A DNA stretch of 64,000 bases from Hamadaea sp013361475 (GCF_040654195.1 NZ_JBFAHM010000011.1:248001-312000); one strand, 5' to 3'. Shown: positions 1-9,465, counted from the first letter of the stretch. Notes: generated from the sequence alone by a model not told the origin. Numbers and translations are program-made.

Positions 1-317
1 CGGCGCACACCCCAGGTACGCGCGGCGTCGAGCGCGTTGAGCAAGCCGATGGTGTCGGTGCGGAAGAACGCGACCGGATCGTCGCCGGGAATGCTGCGCG
101 CAAGGTGGACGATGTCGCTGATCTGGTGGCGGTCGCCGAGGGCGAGGAACGCTTCCCGGTCGGTGACGTCCAGCTGTTCGACGGTGACCTTGCCGGCCAG
201 GAAGGACGGGACGTCGGCCCGGCGGTGGGAGGTGACGACGACATCGTGCCCGAGGTCGACGAGCGCTCGTGCGGTGTGGGCGCCGATCATGCCGAGCCCG
301 CCGGTGATGAGGATCAT
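1..317 (-). CDS. NAD-dependent epimerase/dehydratase, N-terminal part (runs off window)
   Basis: The minus strand encodes about 105 N-terminal residues beginning MILITGGLGMIGAHTARAL. This is the first beta-alpha-beta unit of a short-chain/extended Rossmann dehydrogenase, with the GGLGMIG dinucleotide motif at residues 6-12. A later TVEQLDVTDRE segment fits the Asp that contacts the adenine. The family acts on nucleotide sugars or other ketone/alcohol substrates in the cytoplasm, and the substrate cannot be told from this part. The ATG overlaps the stop codon of the DHFR-like gene (ATGA), so the two are probably translated together. The rest lies before base 1. Confidence 0.85.
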   Translation of the reverse strand, partial: MILITGGLGMIGAHTARALVDLGHDVVVTSHRRADVPSFLAGKVTVEQLDVTDREAFLALGDRHQISDIVHLARSIPGDDPVAFFRTDTIGLLNALDAARTWGVR

Positions 318-919
318 CGGACCACCTCGTAGTGCAGGTGCGTCACGCCGGCCGCCGGGATGACCTCCAGCAGCCGCAGCTGTACGTGGTCGGGCAGGTC
401 CCGGAAGAAGCTGAGGCCGCCGCCGAGCAGGATGGGCACTTGGTGCAGGACGAGCTCGTCGACGAGTCCCGCCGCGAGCGCCGTGGAGACCAGCCCGCCG
501 CCCATCAACGCCACGTCCTTGTCCCCGGCGACCTCGCGGGCCGCGGCGATGGCGTCGGCGACGCCGGTGCTGATCAAGGTCTGCCGCTCGCTGATGTCGG
601 GTGCGGGTCGATGGCTCACCACGAACAGCGGCGCCGTCGGGTGCGGGGATCCACCCGACCAGTGGCTGGAGTGCTCGTAGGTGGTGCGCCCGGCGACTGT
701 GGCGCCGACCCGGGCGGCGATGGTGTCGAAGAACCGGGCGCTGGGCTCGTCGAGGGTGAAGCCGTCGAACAGGCGGCTGGGGGTGTCGCCGTTGACGTAC
801 CAGTCGAACAGCATGGGCGCGTCGCCGAGGCCGCGGCCGAACTCCTGCTCGCCGTCGGGTGTCCGCCCGCTGATGTAGCCGTCCACGGAGACCGCGTGGG
901 CGCTGAAGACCTTGCTCAT
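314..919 (-). CDS. dihydrofolate reductase-family protein (RibD C-terminal domain)
   Basis: A 201-residue protein starting MSKVFSAHAVSVDGYISG, the usual first strand of the DHFR/RibD-C fold. It also has the late ALMGGG loop that binds the NADPH phosphates and a VDELVLHQVPILLGGG stretch typical of this group. Such stand-alone proteins reduce small substrates with NADPH, and few have a known substrate, so true folate reduction is unlikely. An AAGGAG ribosome site sits just upstream of the ATG. It lies 18 nt after the FAD oxidoreductase gene and overlaps the epimerase start, so it is the third gene of a minus-strand operon. Confidence 0.9.
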   Translation of the reverse strand: MSKVFSAHAVSVDGYISGRTPDGEQEFGRGLGDAPMLFDWYVNGDTPSRLFDGFTLDEPSARFFDTIAARVGATVAGRTTYEHSSHWSGGSPHPTAPLFVVSHRPAPDISERQTLISTGVADAIAAAREVAGDKDVALMGGGLVSTALAAGLVDELVLHQVPILLGGGLSFFRDLPDHVQLRLLEVIPAAGVTHLHYEVVR

Positions 920-937
920 GATGCTCCTTCGCTGCTG

Positions 938-2227
938 TCAGATCGCTTGCGGGAAGTCGAAGAACCGGTGCGGGTCATACGCGTTCTTGACCGTGACCAG
1001 CCGGGCGTGATTGCCCGCGTGGTACGCGGCGGCCCAGTCGTCGAGGGCGGGATCGGGAAAGTTGGGGTAGACGCGCCCGGACCCGTCGGCGTGGGCGATG
1101 GCCCAGGAACGATCGACCCACGGATCTAGCGCATCGCCGATGTGTTCGAGCAGGAACCGCTCGCCACGATGGGCGAACGCGGTGGCCTCGGGGGCGATCC
1201 TGGAGTAGGCGCCGCCCATCGCCGTGAATGCCAGCTGCCGCCGGCCCCCGGTACGCGGTGCGGTGAACTGGTCTTCGAGCGACGCGAGCGTGCCACCGGA
1301 CAACCCGGTGGCGAAGAACTCCGACCGTGCGCGATGGGTTCGCCCGGGCGTCTCGGCGGCGGCGAAGGTCTGCTTCAGACGGTGGTACGGCAGGTCGGCG
1401 TGCAACTCGAACGGGCGGTCGGTGAACCGCCGCAACAGCTCCCGCGTGCGTCCTTCGTCGAAGGTGCTGGCGCCGATGAGAGTCGCCCGGACCGGTGCAC
1501 CCGGCTCGGAGTCGAGGGTCAGGTTGACGGTCACCTCGTCGGGCGCGTCCGGCGCCCAGTCCTGCCAAGCGGCGATGACGTCCGCGAACCCTACCTGCGG
1601 CCAATGCGCCTCGATACGGGTGGTCAGGGGCTCCGCGACGGTGTCGAACCGTAGTGAGGTGACCACGCCGAACTGGCCGCCACCCGCGCCGCGTAGTGCC
1701 CAGAACAGATCGGGTTCACGGTCCCGGTCACACTCCACGACGGTTGCGTCGGCGAGCACGACTTGCGCGCCGATGAGACGATCGCACGTCAACCCGTACA
1801 TGCGTCCGAGTAGCCCGATGCCGCCGCCGAGGGTGAGCCCGGCGATGCCGACGGTGGGACCGCATCCGGCCGGCAGGGTCAGACCGTGGTGGTGCAACGA
1901 CGCGTACACCTCGCGCAGGCGGGCGCCGGCGCCCACGGTGGCCACCCCGTCGGCTGCGACAGTTACGTCGGCCAGGCCCGACAGGTCGAGCAGAATGCCG
2001 TCGGTCGACGAGCGGCCCGCGAAACAGTGACCGCCGCCGCGAGGGACGAGACGCTGGCCGGTAGCGGTCGCGTACCGGACGGTCTGGACGACGTCGGACA
2101 CCGAACGGCACCGGACCACCAGGTTCGGGCGCACGTGTGCGAACGCGGGGTTGACCGGGCGGTAGATCGCGTCGTAGCCGGGCGAGTCCGGCGTGAACAG
2201 GTCACCATCCAGGGCAAGAGCAGGCAC
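938..2227 (-). CDS. FAD-binding oxidoreductase, berberine-bridge (BBE) type
   Basis: A 429-residue protein with a GTG start (VPALALDGDLF). An N-terminal FAD_binding_4 domain carries RGGGHCFAGRSS, whose His is the usual covalent flavin attachment site, and GPTVGIAGLTLGGGIG. The C-terminal BBE segment has YPNFPDP and a final NAYDPHRFF. The second flavin-linking Cys of bicovalent members normally sits directly before PTVG. Here the order is Cys-Gly-Pro-Thr-Val-Gly, so the flavin may be held by one bond only. These enzymes oxidise alcohols, sugars or secondary metabolites using O2. There is no signal peptide. The gene is preceded 54 nt upstream by the AraC regulator on the same strand. Confidence 0.9.
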   Translation of the reverse strand: MPALALDGDLFTPDSPGYDAIYRPVNPAFAHVRPNLVVRCRSVSDVVQTVRYATATGQRLVPRGGGHCFAGRSSTDGILLDLSGLADVTVAADGVATVGAGARLREVYASLHHHGLTLPAGCGPTVGIAGLTLGGGIGLLGRMYGLTCDRLIGAQVVLADATVVECDRDREPDLFWALRGAGGGQFGVVTSLRFDTVAEPLTTRIEAHWPQVGFADVIAAWQDWAPDAPDEVTVNLTLDSEPGAPVRATLIGASTFDEGRTRELLRRFTDRPFELHADLPYHRLKQTFAAAETPGRTHRARSEFFATGLSGGTLASLEDQFTAPRTGGRRQLAFTAMGGAYSRIAPEATAFAHRGERFLLEHIGDALDPWVDRSWAIAHADGSGRVYPNFPDPALDDWAAAYHAGNHARLVTVKNAYDPHRFFDFPQAI

Positions 2228-2281
2228 GGGATCGACGTTATGCGCAGGTGGGCCGGCAACTCTTGAACGAAACGCGCACGC

Positions 2282-3124
2282 TCAGCGGCGCAGATCCAGC
2301 CGAGCTCGGGTGGCGAGGAAAGGCGCGAACGAGGCCGCATGCTCATGACCGCAGGCGCAATGGTCGACCGCACCGCCCAGGAGCCTGCCCGGCGTCAGGC
2401 CCGTCAGGCGTACGCATTCACGGGTCAGGTGGGCCTGGTCGGCGTACCCGACGTCGACGGCCAGGCTCGCCACGCCGTCAGCGCCCGGCCTGCCCGAAGC
2501 CGTCGCACGAGCCTGCGCCAGTGCGAGGAATCCCTGAAAACGCAGCGTGCGCTGCAGAACCTTCGGGCTCACCCCCACCGCCTGCAGACAGCGCCGGCGC
2601 AACTGGCTGGCGGACAATCCGAGCCCACCGGCCAGCGCGTCGATGTTCACCGGGCGCCACGGCATCAGGCCCAGCACGGCTTCGCGTACCAGCGGATCGA
2701 CGTGCGCCGCAGCCCGGAACTCCCGCACCAGGTGGGCCTGCAGGCGTGCCAGCGCCTGCTGCGACGTCGTGGCCAGGGCCATCACTTCCACCAGACGGTC
2801 CACCGACCGCCCCCACAGCTCTGCCAGGCTCAGCCGCTGATCCACGAGGTCGTCGAGCACGGTCGGCAGCGGCGGCGCGGTCCCCGGCAGGAACCGCACG
2901 CCCACAATTGTGGTACGCGCTGGAATGACCTCCACCTCCGGACCGGTCAACGGGCCGACCAGCTGTGGACGGCCGCCGATCGGGAAGTGGATCTCCACTC
3001 CGCCGGTGGGCAGGTGCCGCTGCACGTACGGTTGGGCACCGGTCCGCTGAATCCAGACCGTGCGCACCACCTGCGTCAGCTCAGGTACGGGCGGAACCTC
3101 GACATACGAATCCATCGCGTCCAT
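2282..3124 (-). CDS. AraC-family transcriptional regulator
   Basis: A 280-residue protein. The N-terminal part (about 1-150) is a ligand-sensing domain of the type found before AraC DNA-binding domains, with the PTGGVEIHFPIGG segment. The C-terminal 100 residues form the double helix-turn-helix: LAGGLGLSASQLRRRCLQAVGVSPKVLQRTLRFQ is split here as the first helix pair and the conserved second-HTH entry, followed by AVDVGYADQAHLTRECVRLTGLTPG. ATG at 3124 and a second ATG at 3115 are both possible; the second has a better-placed GGATGG. It heads the minus-strand group that includes the FAD oxidoreductase and probably regulates it. Confidence 0.88.
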   Translation of the reverse strand: MDAMDSYVEVPPVPELTQVVRTVWIQRTGAQPYVQRHLPTGGVEIHFPIGGRPQLVGPLTGPEVEVIPARTTIVGVRFLPGTAPPLPTVLDDLVDQRLSLAELWGRSVDRLVEVMALATTSQQALARLQAHLVREFRAAAHVDPLVREAVLGLMPWRPVNIDALAGGLGLSASQLRRRCLQAVGVSPKVLQRTLRFQGFLALAQARATASGRPGADGVASLAVDVGYADQAHLTRECVRLTGLTPGRLLGGAVDHCACGHEHAASFAPFLATRARLDLRR

Positions 3125-3621
3125 CCTGGCAGGGCGCCGCGCGCCTCGCCTATGTCTCCACCGATGGAGGCCTACCCGTCGAGCTGCTCGGCAAGGAACT
3201 TTCGCTCCGCCTCATCCGTGCCGGCGCCCTGGGCCTGATCATCACGACCATCATTTGGGGCAGTCGGCGGCGAACGGCAGTAGTCGAGGAACCGGCCGAC
3301 GATCGGCGTCTGGATGAGGGCGCAATGTTCCGCCACCGCCGGTGAGGTGAAAACCGCAACCGGCGATGGCAGCGGCCCGTTACGGGCACAGCGCGGATGC
3401 CACCTCCGGTTCGGCCGTGCCGAGCGGGATGGCCTCGGCCGGCACCAGCCCAAGCCGGACGATCGGGCGATGCTGTAGCGCCGTGGCCGCCCAGCCGGAT
3501 GCCCGCGCCCTCGCGGCCTCGACCAGAAACCCGCATTTCCGCCGCAAGACCAGCAAGGCAGCCATGTGGTACTCGGCAGAATAGCGTTAATGAGCTGCAA
3601 ACTTTGGGTAGCGGATATGCG
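3125..3621. other. intergenic stretch, no supported gene
   Basis: About 500 bases lie between the divergent AraC and EAL genes. Several frames stay open because of the GC content, but their translations are Arg/Ala/Pro-rich and resemble no family I know. The EAL gene frame is open from 3397, yet everything before 3622 reads as low-complexity Pro/Ala/Arg. No clear promoter or hairpin was identified. Confidence 0.5.
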
Positions 3622-5679
3622 GTGCGAACCGTACCGCAAAGCGCCGTACAGCTGCGTCAGGGCTGGGCCTGGTTGCGATTGAGGCGATGGGTCCTGTGGT
3701 CCGTCGCGGCGATGGCCGTCGGGGTCCTGGTGGCGGCATTACCCTCGGCTATTCGGTCGCTACCCGGCGCGCCGGCCGGATTCTGGGCGATGGCGCTGGC
3801 CGCCATGATCGTGGATATTCCGCTGTTCGGGGTGACGGGCAAGCAGGACCTGCGTGTCCGTTCGACGCTGTCGGTCTGCTTCACATTCGCGATCTTGGTG
3901 TTGTACGGGGCGGGTCCCGCGATCGCCGTGCAGGCTATCGCCGCGGTGGTGACGGTGATCGGGCAGCGTTATAGTGCCCGATTCAGCATGCTTTTCGTCT
4001 CCCGTCTCATCCTGGCCACAGCAGCAGCCGAACTGGTGGTCATTCTCACCGGACTCCGCCCTATCACCACTCAGGGCAGCGGGCTCACCGGAACAGACGT
4101 ACTCGAGTTCACCCTGCTGGCCGCGGTGTGGCTCGCAGTCAGCTACGGCCTGCTGGCAGCCGGCCGGCTGACGACAAGCCTGCACAGTTTTGGCCACGCA
4201 TGGGCCGCGCTGCGCCCAGATCTTGCCAGCACCGCTGCGGCGGTGCTGGTGGTGGCACCTTTCCTGACCACCGTGCCGGGCTGGTGGCCACTACTGATCG
4301 CGGCACCGCTGATGGTATGGAATCAGCTCAGTCGCGAACAGCTGCGCTACCAGCAGCGGCTCGGGCGCGAGCCGATCAGCGGGCTGCTCAACCGGCAAGG
4401 ACTGATCGAAGGCGTGCGGGCCGTCACCACGCGCGACCACCCAAGCCCGGGAGAATCGCGACCGTTCGGCATCATCTTCGTCAACGTCGAGTCGGTGCTG
4501 GAAATCAACCGGGCCCTTGGCCGCGAGCTCTACGAGAAGGTCATCGGCGTGGCCTCCCGCCGGCTCGTCGACGCCTACGGCGAGGACCGTGCCGCACTGC
4601 TGTCCAGCGAAGGCGTCGTCATCCTCGTGCCCGACCTGACCGAACCCGACGCCATCGCCGACGCCGAGGCCGCAGTCGCGCTGCTCGAACCGCATGTCGA
4701 AGTCGATAACATTCCCTTCGCGCTCGACCCGGCCGGCGGGGTGGCGCTTTCCCCTATGCACGGCCGGGAGCTGCGCACCCTGCTGATGAAGGCTGAGCTG
4801 GCCGCACATGAAGCCCGGGCCAGCCAACGCCGCGCAGTCCTGTATGTCCGCGAAGCGGCCGAACAGGCCGAACGGCGCATCACACTGCTGCGGGAGCTGC
4901 GGACCGTGCTGGACGACCCCACCCGCCGTCGGGAGATCACCGTCCTCTACCAGCCCCAGATCCACATCGACACCGGCCGCCTCGTCGCCGTGGAAGCCCT
5001 GGTGCGATGGACTCACCCGCGCTGGGGGCCGATACGCACCGATGAACTGATCGAAGCCATCGAGGCCAGCGAAGTCATGCACATGTTGACCAAGCACGTG
5101 CTCGAAACCGCTGCGGTACAAGTCCGGCGATGGAACGACCAGGGAGAGCCGATACGGGTATCGGTCAACGTCAGCGCCCAGGACCTGCACGAACCGCGTT
5201 TCCTGGACGAACTCGCCGACCTGGTCCAGCGGCATGGCATCGCACCCCGGCAGCTCATCGTCGAACTCACCGAACGCATGCTGATCTCCGACCTGCCGCG
5301 TGTCACCAGCGTCGCCCACGCCCTCGCCCGACAAGGCACCGGGCTTTCCCTCGACGACTTCGGCACCGGCTACGCCTCCTTGCAACAACTGCGCCTGCTG
5401 CCGCTCACCGAGGTCAAGGTCGACAGTTCCTACATCAAAGGCATGGTCGACAATCCGGCCGACAGGGCAATCGTCACCAGCGTGCACCAACTCACCCGCG
5501 CGCTCGACGTCGACGTGGTAGCCGAGGGTGTCGAAGACCAGCGCACCGCCGACGCTCTCGCCACGCTCCCCGGCACCATCGCCCAAGGCTGGCACTACGG
5601 CCGCCCGATGACCGCCGAAGACCTCCACGACTGGCGCCGGCGCCGGCACTCCGACAACGCCAGACAACGCCAGGCGTAA
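3622..5679 (+). CDS. membrane protein with degenerate GGDEF and intact EAL domain (c-di-GMP phosphodiesterase)
   Basis: A roughly 685-residue protein. Residues 23-235 contain about six hydrophobic segments forming an N-terminal membrane sensor. A GGDEF-like domain follows (about 245-400): it keeps the SGLLNRQG entry but has SSEGV where GG(D/E)EF should be, so cyclase activity is not expected. The EAL domain (about 430-680) keeps VEALVRW, the NVSAQDL metal-site Asn, VELTER, DDFGTGYASL, KVDSSYI and VAEGVE, so hydrolysis of c-di-GMP is expected. GTG 3622 is my choice of start, with TTG 3604 as an alternative; neither has a strong ribosome site. It is monocistronic. In actinomycetes such enzymes tune development. 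Confidence 0.85.
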   Translation: MRTVPQSAVQLRQGWAWLRLRRWVLWSVAAMAVGVLVAALPSAIRSLPGAPAGFWAMALAAMIVDIPLFGVTGKQDLRVRSTLSVCFTFAILVLYGAGPAIAVQAIAAVVTVIGQRYSARFSMLFVSRLILATAAAELVVILTGLRPITTQGSGLTGTDVLEFTLLAAVWLAVSYGLLAAGRLTTSLHSFGHAWAALRPDLASTAAAVLVVAPFLTTVPGWWPLLIAAPLMVWNQLSREQLRYQQRLGREPISGLLNRQGLIEGVRAVTTRDHPSPGESRPFGIIFVNVESVLEINRALGRELYEKVIGVASRRLVDAYGEDRAALLSSEGVVILVPDLTEPDAIADAEAAVALLEPHVEVDNIPFALDPAGGVALSPMHGRELRTLLMKAELAAHEARASQRRAVLYVREAAEQAERRITLLRELRTVLDDPTRRREITVLYQPQIHIDTGRLVAVEALVRWTHPRWGPIRTDELIEAIEASEVMHMLTKHVLETAAVQVRRWNDQGEPIRVSVNVSAQDLHEPRFLDELADLVQRHGIAPRQLIVELTERMLISDLPRVTSVAHALARQGTGLSLDDFGTGYASLQQLRLLPLTEVKVDSSYIKGMVDNPADRAIVTSVHQLTRALDVDVVAEGVEDQRTADALATLPGTIAQGWHYGRPMTAEDLHDWRRRRHSDNARQRQA

Positions 5680-6066
5680 GCCAAATGACCCGCGCTCTGC
5701 GGCCAGCCCGGCGACAAGTACGGCTCTGTGCCAGCAGTTCAGCGCGATGCCGTCGAACCACCGCGGGTCACAGGTGCGCCGGCTACCGTCCCTCCCTGTG
5801 AGGTGCACCTGTACAACGCTGAAGCTCGCGACAACGCATCGCAGGGGACTTCAGATGCTTTCCGGGCCAATGCATCACGTAGTGCCCGGCATGGCCGACT
5901 AGAGACGCAGGCCACATGAGCGAGCAGGTGTCGCTGTGGACGCTGCATCTCAGCGTCTTCAAGCGAAGGGGGTTCCTGGCACGCCGGCGACCGTTTCGGC
6001 TGGCCAGCGGCGGGTAGCCGCACAGGCGAGCCGGAATCAAATGCTGTCGACCAGGAGGTGCGCATC
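5680..6066. other. intergenic stretch, no supported gene
   Basis: About 390 bases between the EAL gene and the PEBP-like gene. No frame gives a recognisable protein. The only signal noted is the AGGAGG ribosome site (6053-6058) of the following gene. Confidence 0.5.
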
Positions 6067-6513
6067 ATGCCGGCAATTCAGCTCATGAGCCCAGCTTTCC
6101 AGGATGACGAGCAGTTGCCGAACAGGTTTTCCCGAAGGGGTGGCAACCTGTCGCCGCCACTGGAATGGACCGGAGTCCCGCAGGACACCGAAGAGCTTCT
6201 GCTGCTCTGCGAGGACGCCGACGCCGACGAATTCGTGCACTTGCTGGTCACCGGAATCCCGCCGTCGGTCTCGCACGTCGCCGAGGGCCAATTGCCGCCC
6301 GGCGGCCGAGCCTGGGTCAACGGCTTCGGCGACACCGGATGGTCAGGCCCACAACCGCCCAGCGGCGACTCGCCGCACCGCTACGTGTTCCGGCTCTACG
6401 CCCTCAGCGAGCCACCGAACCTGCCGCAGGCGCCCAGCGGCGGTGACGTCCGCCGTGCCGTTGAAGGCCACGAAATCGCGGCACAAACCCTGACCGGGCT
6501 TTACGCCGACTGA
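6067..6513 (+). CDS. YbhB/YbcL-family (PEBP, Raf-kinase-inhibitor-like) protein
   Basis: A 148-residue cytoplasmic protein with the PEBP layout: an opening MSPAF segment, NLSPPLEWTGVP, then an acidic loop leading to EFVHLLVTGIP (the DPDAP...HW region in relatives, here DADADEFVH), and SPHRYVFRLYALSEP near residue 105. The family binds phosphorylated ligands or lipids, and the bacterial role is poorly defined. ATG 6067 was chosen over the in-frame GTG at 6058 because AGGAGG ends exactly at 6058. It has no operon partner. Confidence 0.88.
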   Translation: MPAIQLMSPAFQDDEQLPNRFSRRGGNLSPPLEWTGVPQDTEELLLLCEDADADEFVHLLVTGIPPSVSHVAEGQLPPGGRAWVNGFGDTGWSGPQPPSGDSPHRYVFRLYALSEPPNLPQAPSGGDVRRAVEGHEIAAQTLTGLYAD

Positions 6514-6726
6514 GGTCGCCGGCCATGTCCGGCCGGCTGCAGACCGCGGCCCGCCGCAGATGTGAAGCTTCGGCCCAATAGAGCTCCCAAGCTGCCGACG
6601 TGCCGCTTGCGGACAGGTCCGCGGGCCAGGGTTATGGCCGCAGGCGATGGGTACGGCTACTGATGCCAATCCGTGCCCAGAACCCGTGCCATCCCGTCGG
6701 TCGCGGCTAACGAAAGCACTGTGGTG

Positions 6727-6993
6727 ATGACCATGCGCAAATGCGAAGTCTGCGGAAACGAGTACTGGGGCGTCTTCGAAATACGGACCGCCGGCGGAGG
6801 AGTGCACCTGTTCGACTCGTTCGAGTGCGCGATCACGAAGCTCGCACCGGTGTGCGAACACTGCGGCTGCCGGATCATCGGCCATGGCGTGGAGATCAAC
6901 GGCCGATTCTTCTGCTCTGCACACTGCGCCCGCGCGGTCGACGAATCGAAAGGCCAGCAGCTCCGCGACGCGGTCGGAAACCCGGCCGGCTGA
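6727..6993 (+). CDS. small Cys-rich zinc-binding (prokaryotic metallothionein-like) protein
   Basis: An 88-residue protein with two metal-binding clusters. The first is CEVCGNEY near the start, completed by FECAI. The second is CEHCGC followed by HGVEINGRFFCSAHCARAV, a pattern shared with prokaryotic metallothionein-like zinc fingers. The role is probably zinc binding or a structural zinc finger in the cytoplasm. Two GTG and two ATG codons lie in frame at 6721-6733, and ATG 6727 is a guess. Its 3' end abuts the truncated lipase relic on the other strand. Confidence 0.75.
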   Translation: MTMRKCEVCGNEYWGVFEIRTAGGGVHLFDSFECAITKLAPVCEHCGCRIIGHGVEINGRFFCSAHCARAVDESKGQQLRDAVGNPAG

Positions 6994-7016
6994 CGTAGAG
7001 CCCACTGGCAGTCGCT

Positions 7017-7277
7017 AACGCATCGGGAATCTCCGCCGTAGTAGCCGAACGTCATCAGCTGACCGGTCCAGCCGTTGTCCCGGAAGTGGGCGCCCAGAGA
7101 GGACCAGTATCCGGTGCAGTCGTACCCGTCGGTGGCGGCGAACCCGTGAACGAAGATGACCGCGTTGTCCTTGCTGTCGGCGCGCGGCGGTGCGGCCTGA
7201 GCGGGCTCGGCCGCCAGAACCACGGTGAGGCTGGCGCAGGCCGCTATCGATGCGAACAGGGCTATGACACTTCGCAT
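7017..7277 (-). pseudogene. N-terminal relic of a secreted lipase/alpha-beta hydrolase
   Basis: From ATG 7277 the minus strand reads a signal peptide (MRSVIALFASIAAC, cleavage near AQA-A), then NAVIFVHGFAATDG and NGWTGQLMTFGYYGGDSRC. This is the standard start of secreted actinobacterial lipases of the class that continue with a GHSMGG nucleophile elbow. After about residue 86 the similarity ends and the frame runs through DNA antisense to the Cys-rich gene. The nucleophile, Asp and His are all missing. I read this as a gene truncated by rearrangement, leaving about 30 % of the original. The frame itself stays open to about 6657. Confidence 0.75.
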
Positions 7278-7428
7278 TCGTGAACCCCTTCGGGGGTGGG
7301 CTGTCAACGGAAAGTGGCATGACATTGCATCCATACACGGCGATCCGTCAAGGGTGTGAACCTTTCAATGCGCCCAACCCTCCTGCGTTCCGCAGCTTCG
7401 CTTCGATGTAGTCCGGTAAGGTGACGGA

Positions 7429-7785
7429 ATGGTCATGCGGGTGGCGGTTCCCGTGCTGCCGTGCCGAGATGTGGAGGCAGCGCGGTCGTACTTCACGGAC
7501 GTGCTCGGGTTCGACACCATATTCACCTGGGAGACCCCACCCACCTATGCGGCCGTGGTCCGCGACACCGCCGAGTTCCACCTGTACGCCGAAGGCAGCT
7601 TCAGCCCGGCCAGGGTGGCGGTTGTCGTCGACGACGTCGATTCCTGCCACGACGAGCTGCGCGCCCGCGGCGCCGACATCGTCGAGCCACTGGCTGACCG
7701 GCCCTACGGGATGCGCGACTTCAACGTACGGACACCCGATGGACATTTGTTGATTTTTAGCCAGCCGCTTACTGAGTACGGGTGA
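7429..7785 (+). CDS. VOC-family (glyoxalase/bleomycin-resistance/dioxygenase-like) protein
   Basis: A 118-residue single VOC domain with two beta-alpha-beta-beta-beta halves: VAVPVLPCRDVEAARSYFTDVLGF at the start, and VAVVVDDVDSCHDELRARGAD then VRTPDGHLLIFSQPL in the second half. Members bind a metal or a drug, and a single domain normally dimerises. The substrate is unknown; resistance by sequestration is one option. AAGGTGA lies 6 nt before ATG 7429. The glyoxalase-specific residues were not all found, so true glyoxalase I is unlikely. Confidence 0.85.
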   Translation: MVMRVAVPVLPCRDVEAARSYFTDVLGFDTIFTWETPPTYAAVVRDTAEFHLYAEGSFSPARVAVVVDDVDSCHDELRARGADIVEPLADRPYGMRDFNVRTPDGHLLIFSQPLTEYG

Positions 7786-7892
7786 CCATCAGCGGACCAG
7801 CCGGAAGAAGGACCGGACCTCGTCGACGAACAACGCGAATCTGGGGGCTTGAGCTGGGCAAACACGGGTAGGCCCGGTGACGAGGCGTGTCA

Positions 7893-9465
7893 CTAGGCCG
7901 CGGTATTCGGGCTGGTCAGGCGGTTGCGGGTAATCGCGTCGATGACGCGGGGCGGCTCGGCGACCTTCAGCTTGGCAAACAGGGCCTTCTGGGGCTGGGA
8001 CAGCTCGGTGCGCTGGCAGAACGTGCCGGCGGGGCCGGTGAACACGCCGATGTGCAGCCGCTCGACGTCGGCGCGGATCTTGGCCCAGGTGTGGCCGGTG
8101 GTGGTCTCGGCGACGCGGATGAGCAGCATCGCCAGCCAGCACAGCAGGATGTGGGCGCGGATGCGGTCCTCGCGGCGGTGGAACACCGGCCGCAGGTCCA
8201 GGGTGGTCTTCATGTCGCGCCAGCCCCGCTCGATCTCCAGTAGCTGCTTGTAGCCCAGCGCGATGTCCTCGGCGCTGAGTTTCGGGTCGGAGCAGGGCAG
8301 CAGGTACTTGCCGTCCAGGCGCTGCTCGGCCTTGATGGCGGCGGCGTCGACGCGCAGCAGGCCCTTGGGGGTGACGCGCAGGTAGCGGTTCAGGCCCGGC
8401 TTGGTGGAGATCACCCCGCGCAGTTCGGCGCGCTTGGTGGCTTTCAGCTTGTCCGAACCGTCGATCTTGCCGGTGAGCTGGGCGATCAGCCGCTCGCGCA
8501 CGGCGGCGTCGCGTTGAGCGGCGTCGGGGTTGTAGCAGATCACGAACCGGTCGTCGGCGCCGATGTTGACTTCTTTGACCTGCAGGTTGTCGGCGACGGT
8601 GGCGTAGCGTCCCTGCCGGGCCAGGGCGGCGTGGGCTTCGGTGGTGCCGGCGCGCAGCTTCTCGCCGAGGATGTAGCCGCCTGCGCCCTGCTGCAGGAAG
8701 CGGCGGTTCTCGGCGGAGGCGAAGCCGCGGTCGGCGACCCAGACGATGCGGGCGAGGTTCCACTCGCGTATCTCGGTCTTGACCTGGCGGATCAGCGCGG
8801 AGTCGCCGGTGTTGCCGGGCCAGCACCAGACCCGCACGGGGATGCCGGTGCGGGTGACGGCCATCCCGACCACGACCTGGGGCAGGTCGTCGCGGTGGTC
8901 CTTGCTCTTGCCGTGGGTGCGGAACCCGGCCTGCTTGACCGCGGCCGGGTCGCCATCGGCCACGACGTTGCCCTTGGTCGTCGCGCCAGAGCAGGTCGTC
9001 GGCCTCGTCGAGTTCGAAGTAGGTGCTGGTCGTGTCGAAGAACAGCAGATCGACTTCGAGGTTGAGCAGGTCGGCGATGCTGTCGTAGATCGCCCGGGTC
9101 AGCGCCGGTTCGACACCGATCAGGTCGTCCATCGCCCGGTAGCAGGCATCGTCGGTGACCGACGGCAGGCCGGGCAGATGCACGTCGTGGCAGACCCACT
9201 CCGATGCCGCCAGCTTGCTCGACGGCTTGAGCGCTCGGTTGGCGACCAGCGCGAACAGCACCCGTTCGACGTCGACCTCACGACGGCGAGTGTTGACCAT
9301 GTCTCGCGCGAGCTTGTCGATGCCCAGCTGGGCCCACAGGCCATCGAGCAGCCACACTCCGCCCAGCGGCCTCGACTCCAGGAACGACAGCCCCGCAGGA
9401 CCCAGCGCGCCGCGCGCTCCACGGATACGGGACTGCCATAGGAACAACGCGCGGCGCGGCAGCAC
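7893..9465 (-). pseudogene. IS1634-family (IS4-like DDE) transposase, N-truncated and frameshifted
   Basis: The minus strand first encodes the family's N-terminal half from about GPAGLSFLESRPLGG, including LLFFDTTSTYFELDE (first catalytic Asp). Near 8971-8973 a GGG run shifts the frame. The next frame continues with NVVADGDPAAVKQAGFRTHGKSKDHRDDLPQ, WVADRGFAS (second Asp) and LLEIERGWRDMKTTLDLRPVFHR (the Glu region). Relatives carry 60-80 further N-terminal residues that are absent here, and I found no terminal inverted repeats. With both defects it should be inactive. One fewer G at 8971-8973 restores the second frame. Confidence 0.88.

Noticed and set aside
8971..8973. The transposase frameshift as programmed translational frameshifting
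   Set aside because: The run is not a known slippery heptamer and the N-terminus is also missing, so decay explains it better.
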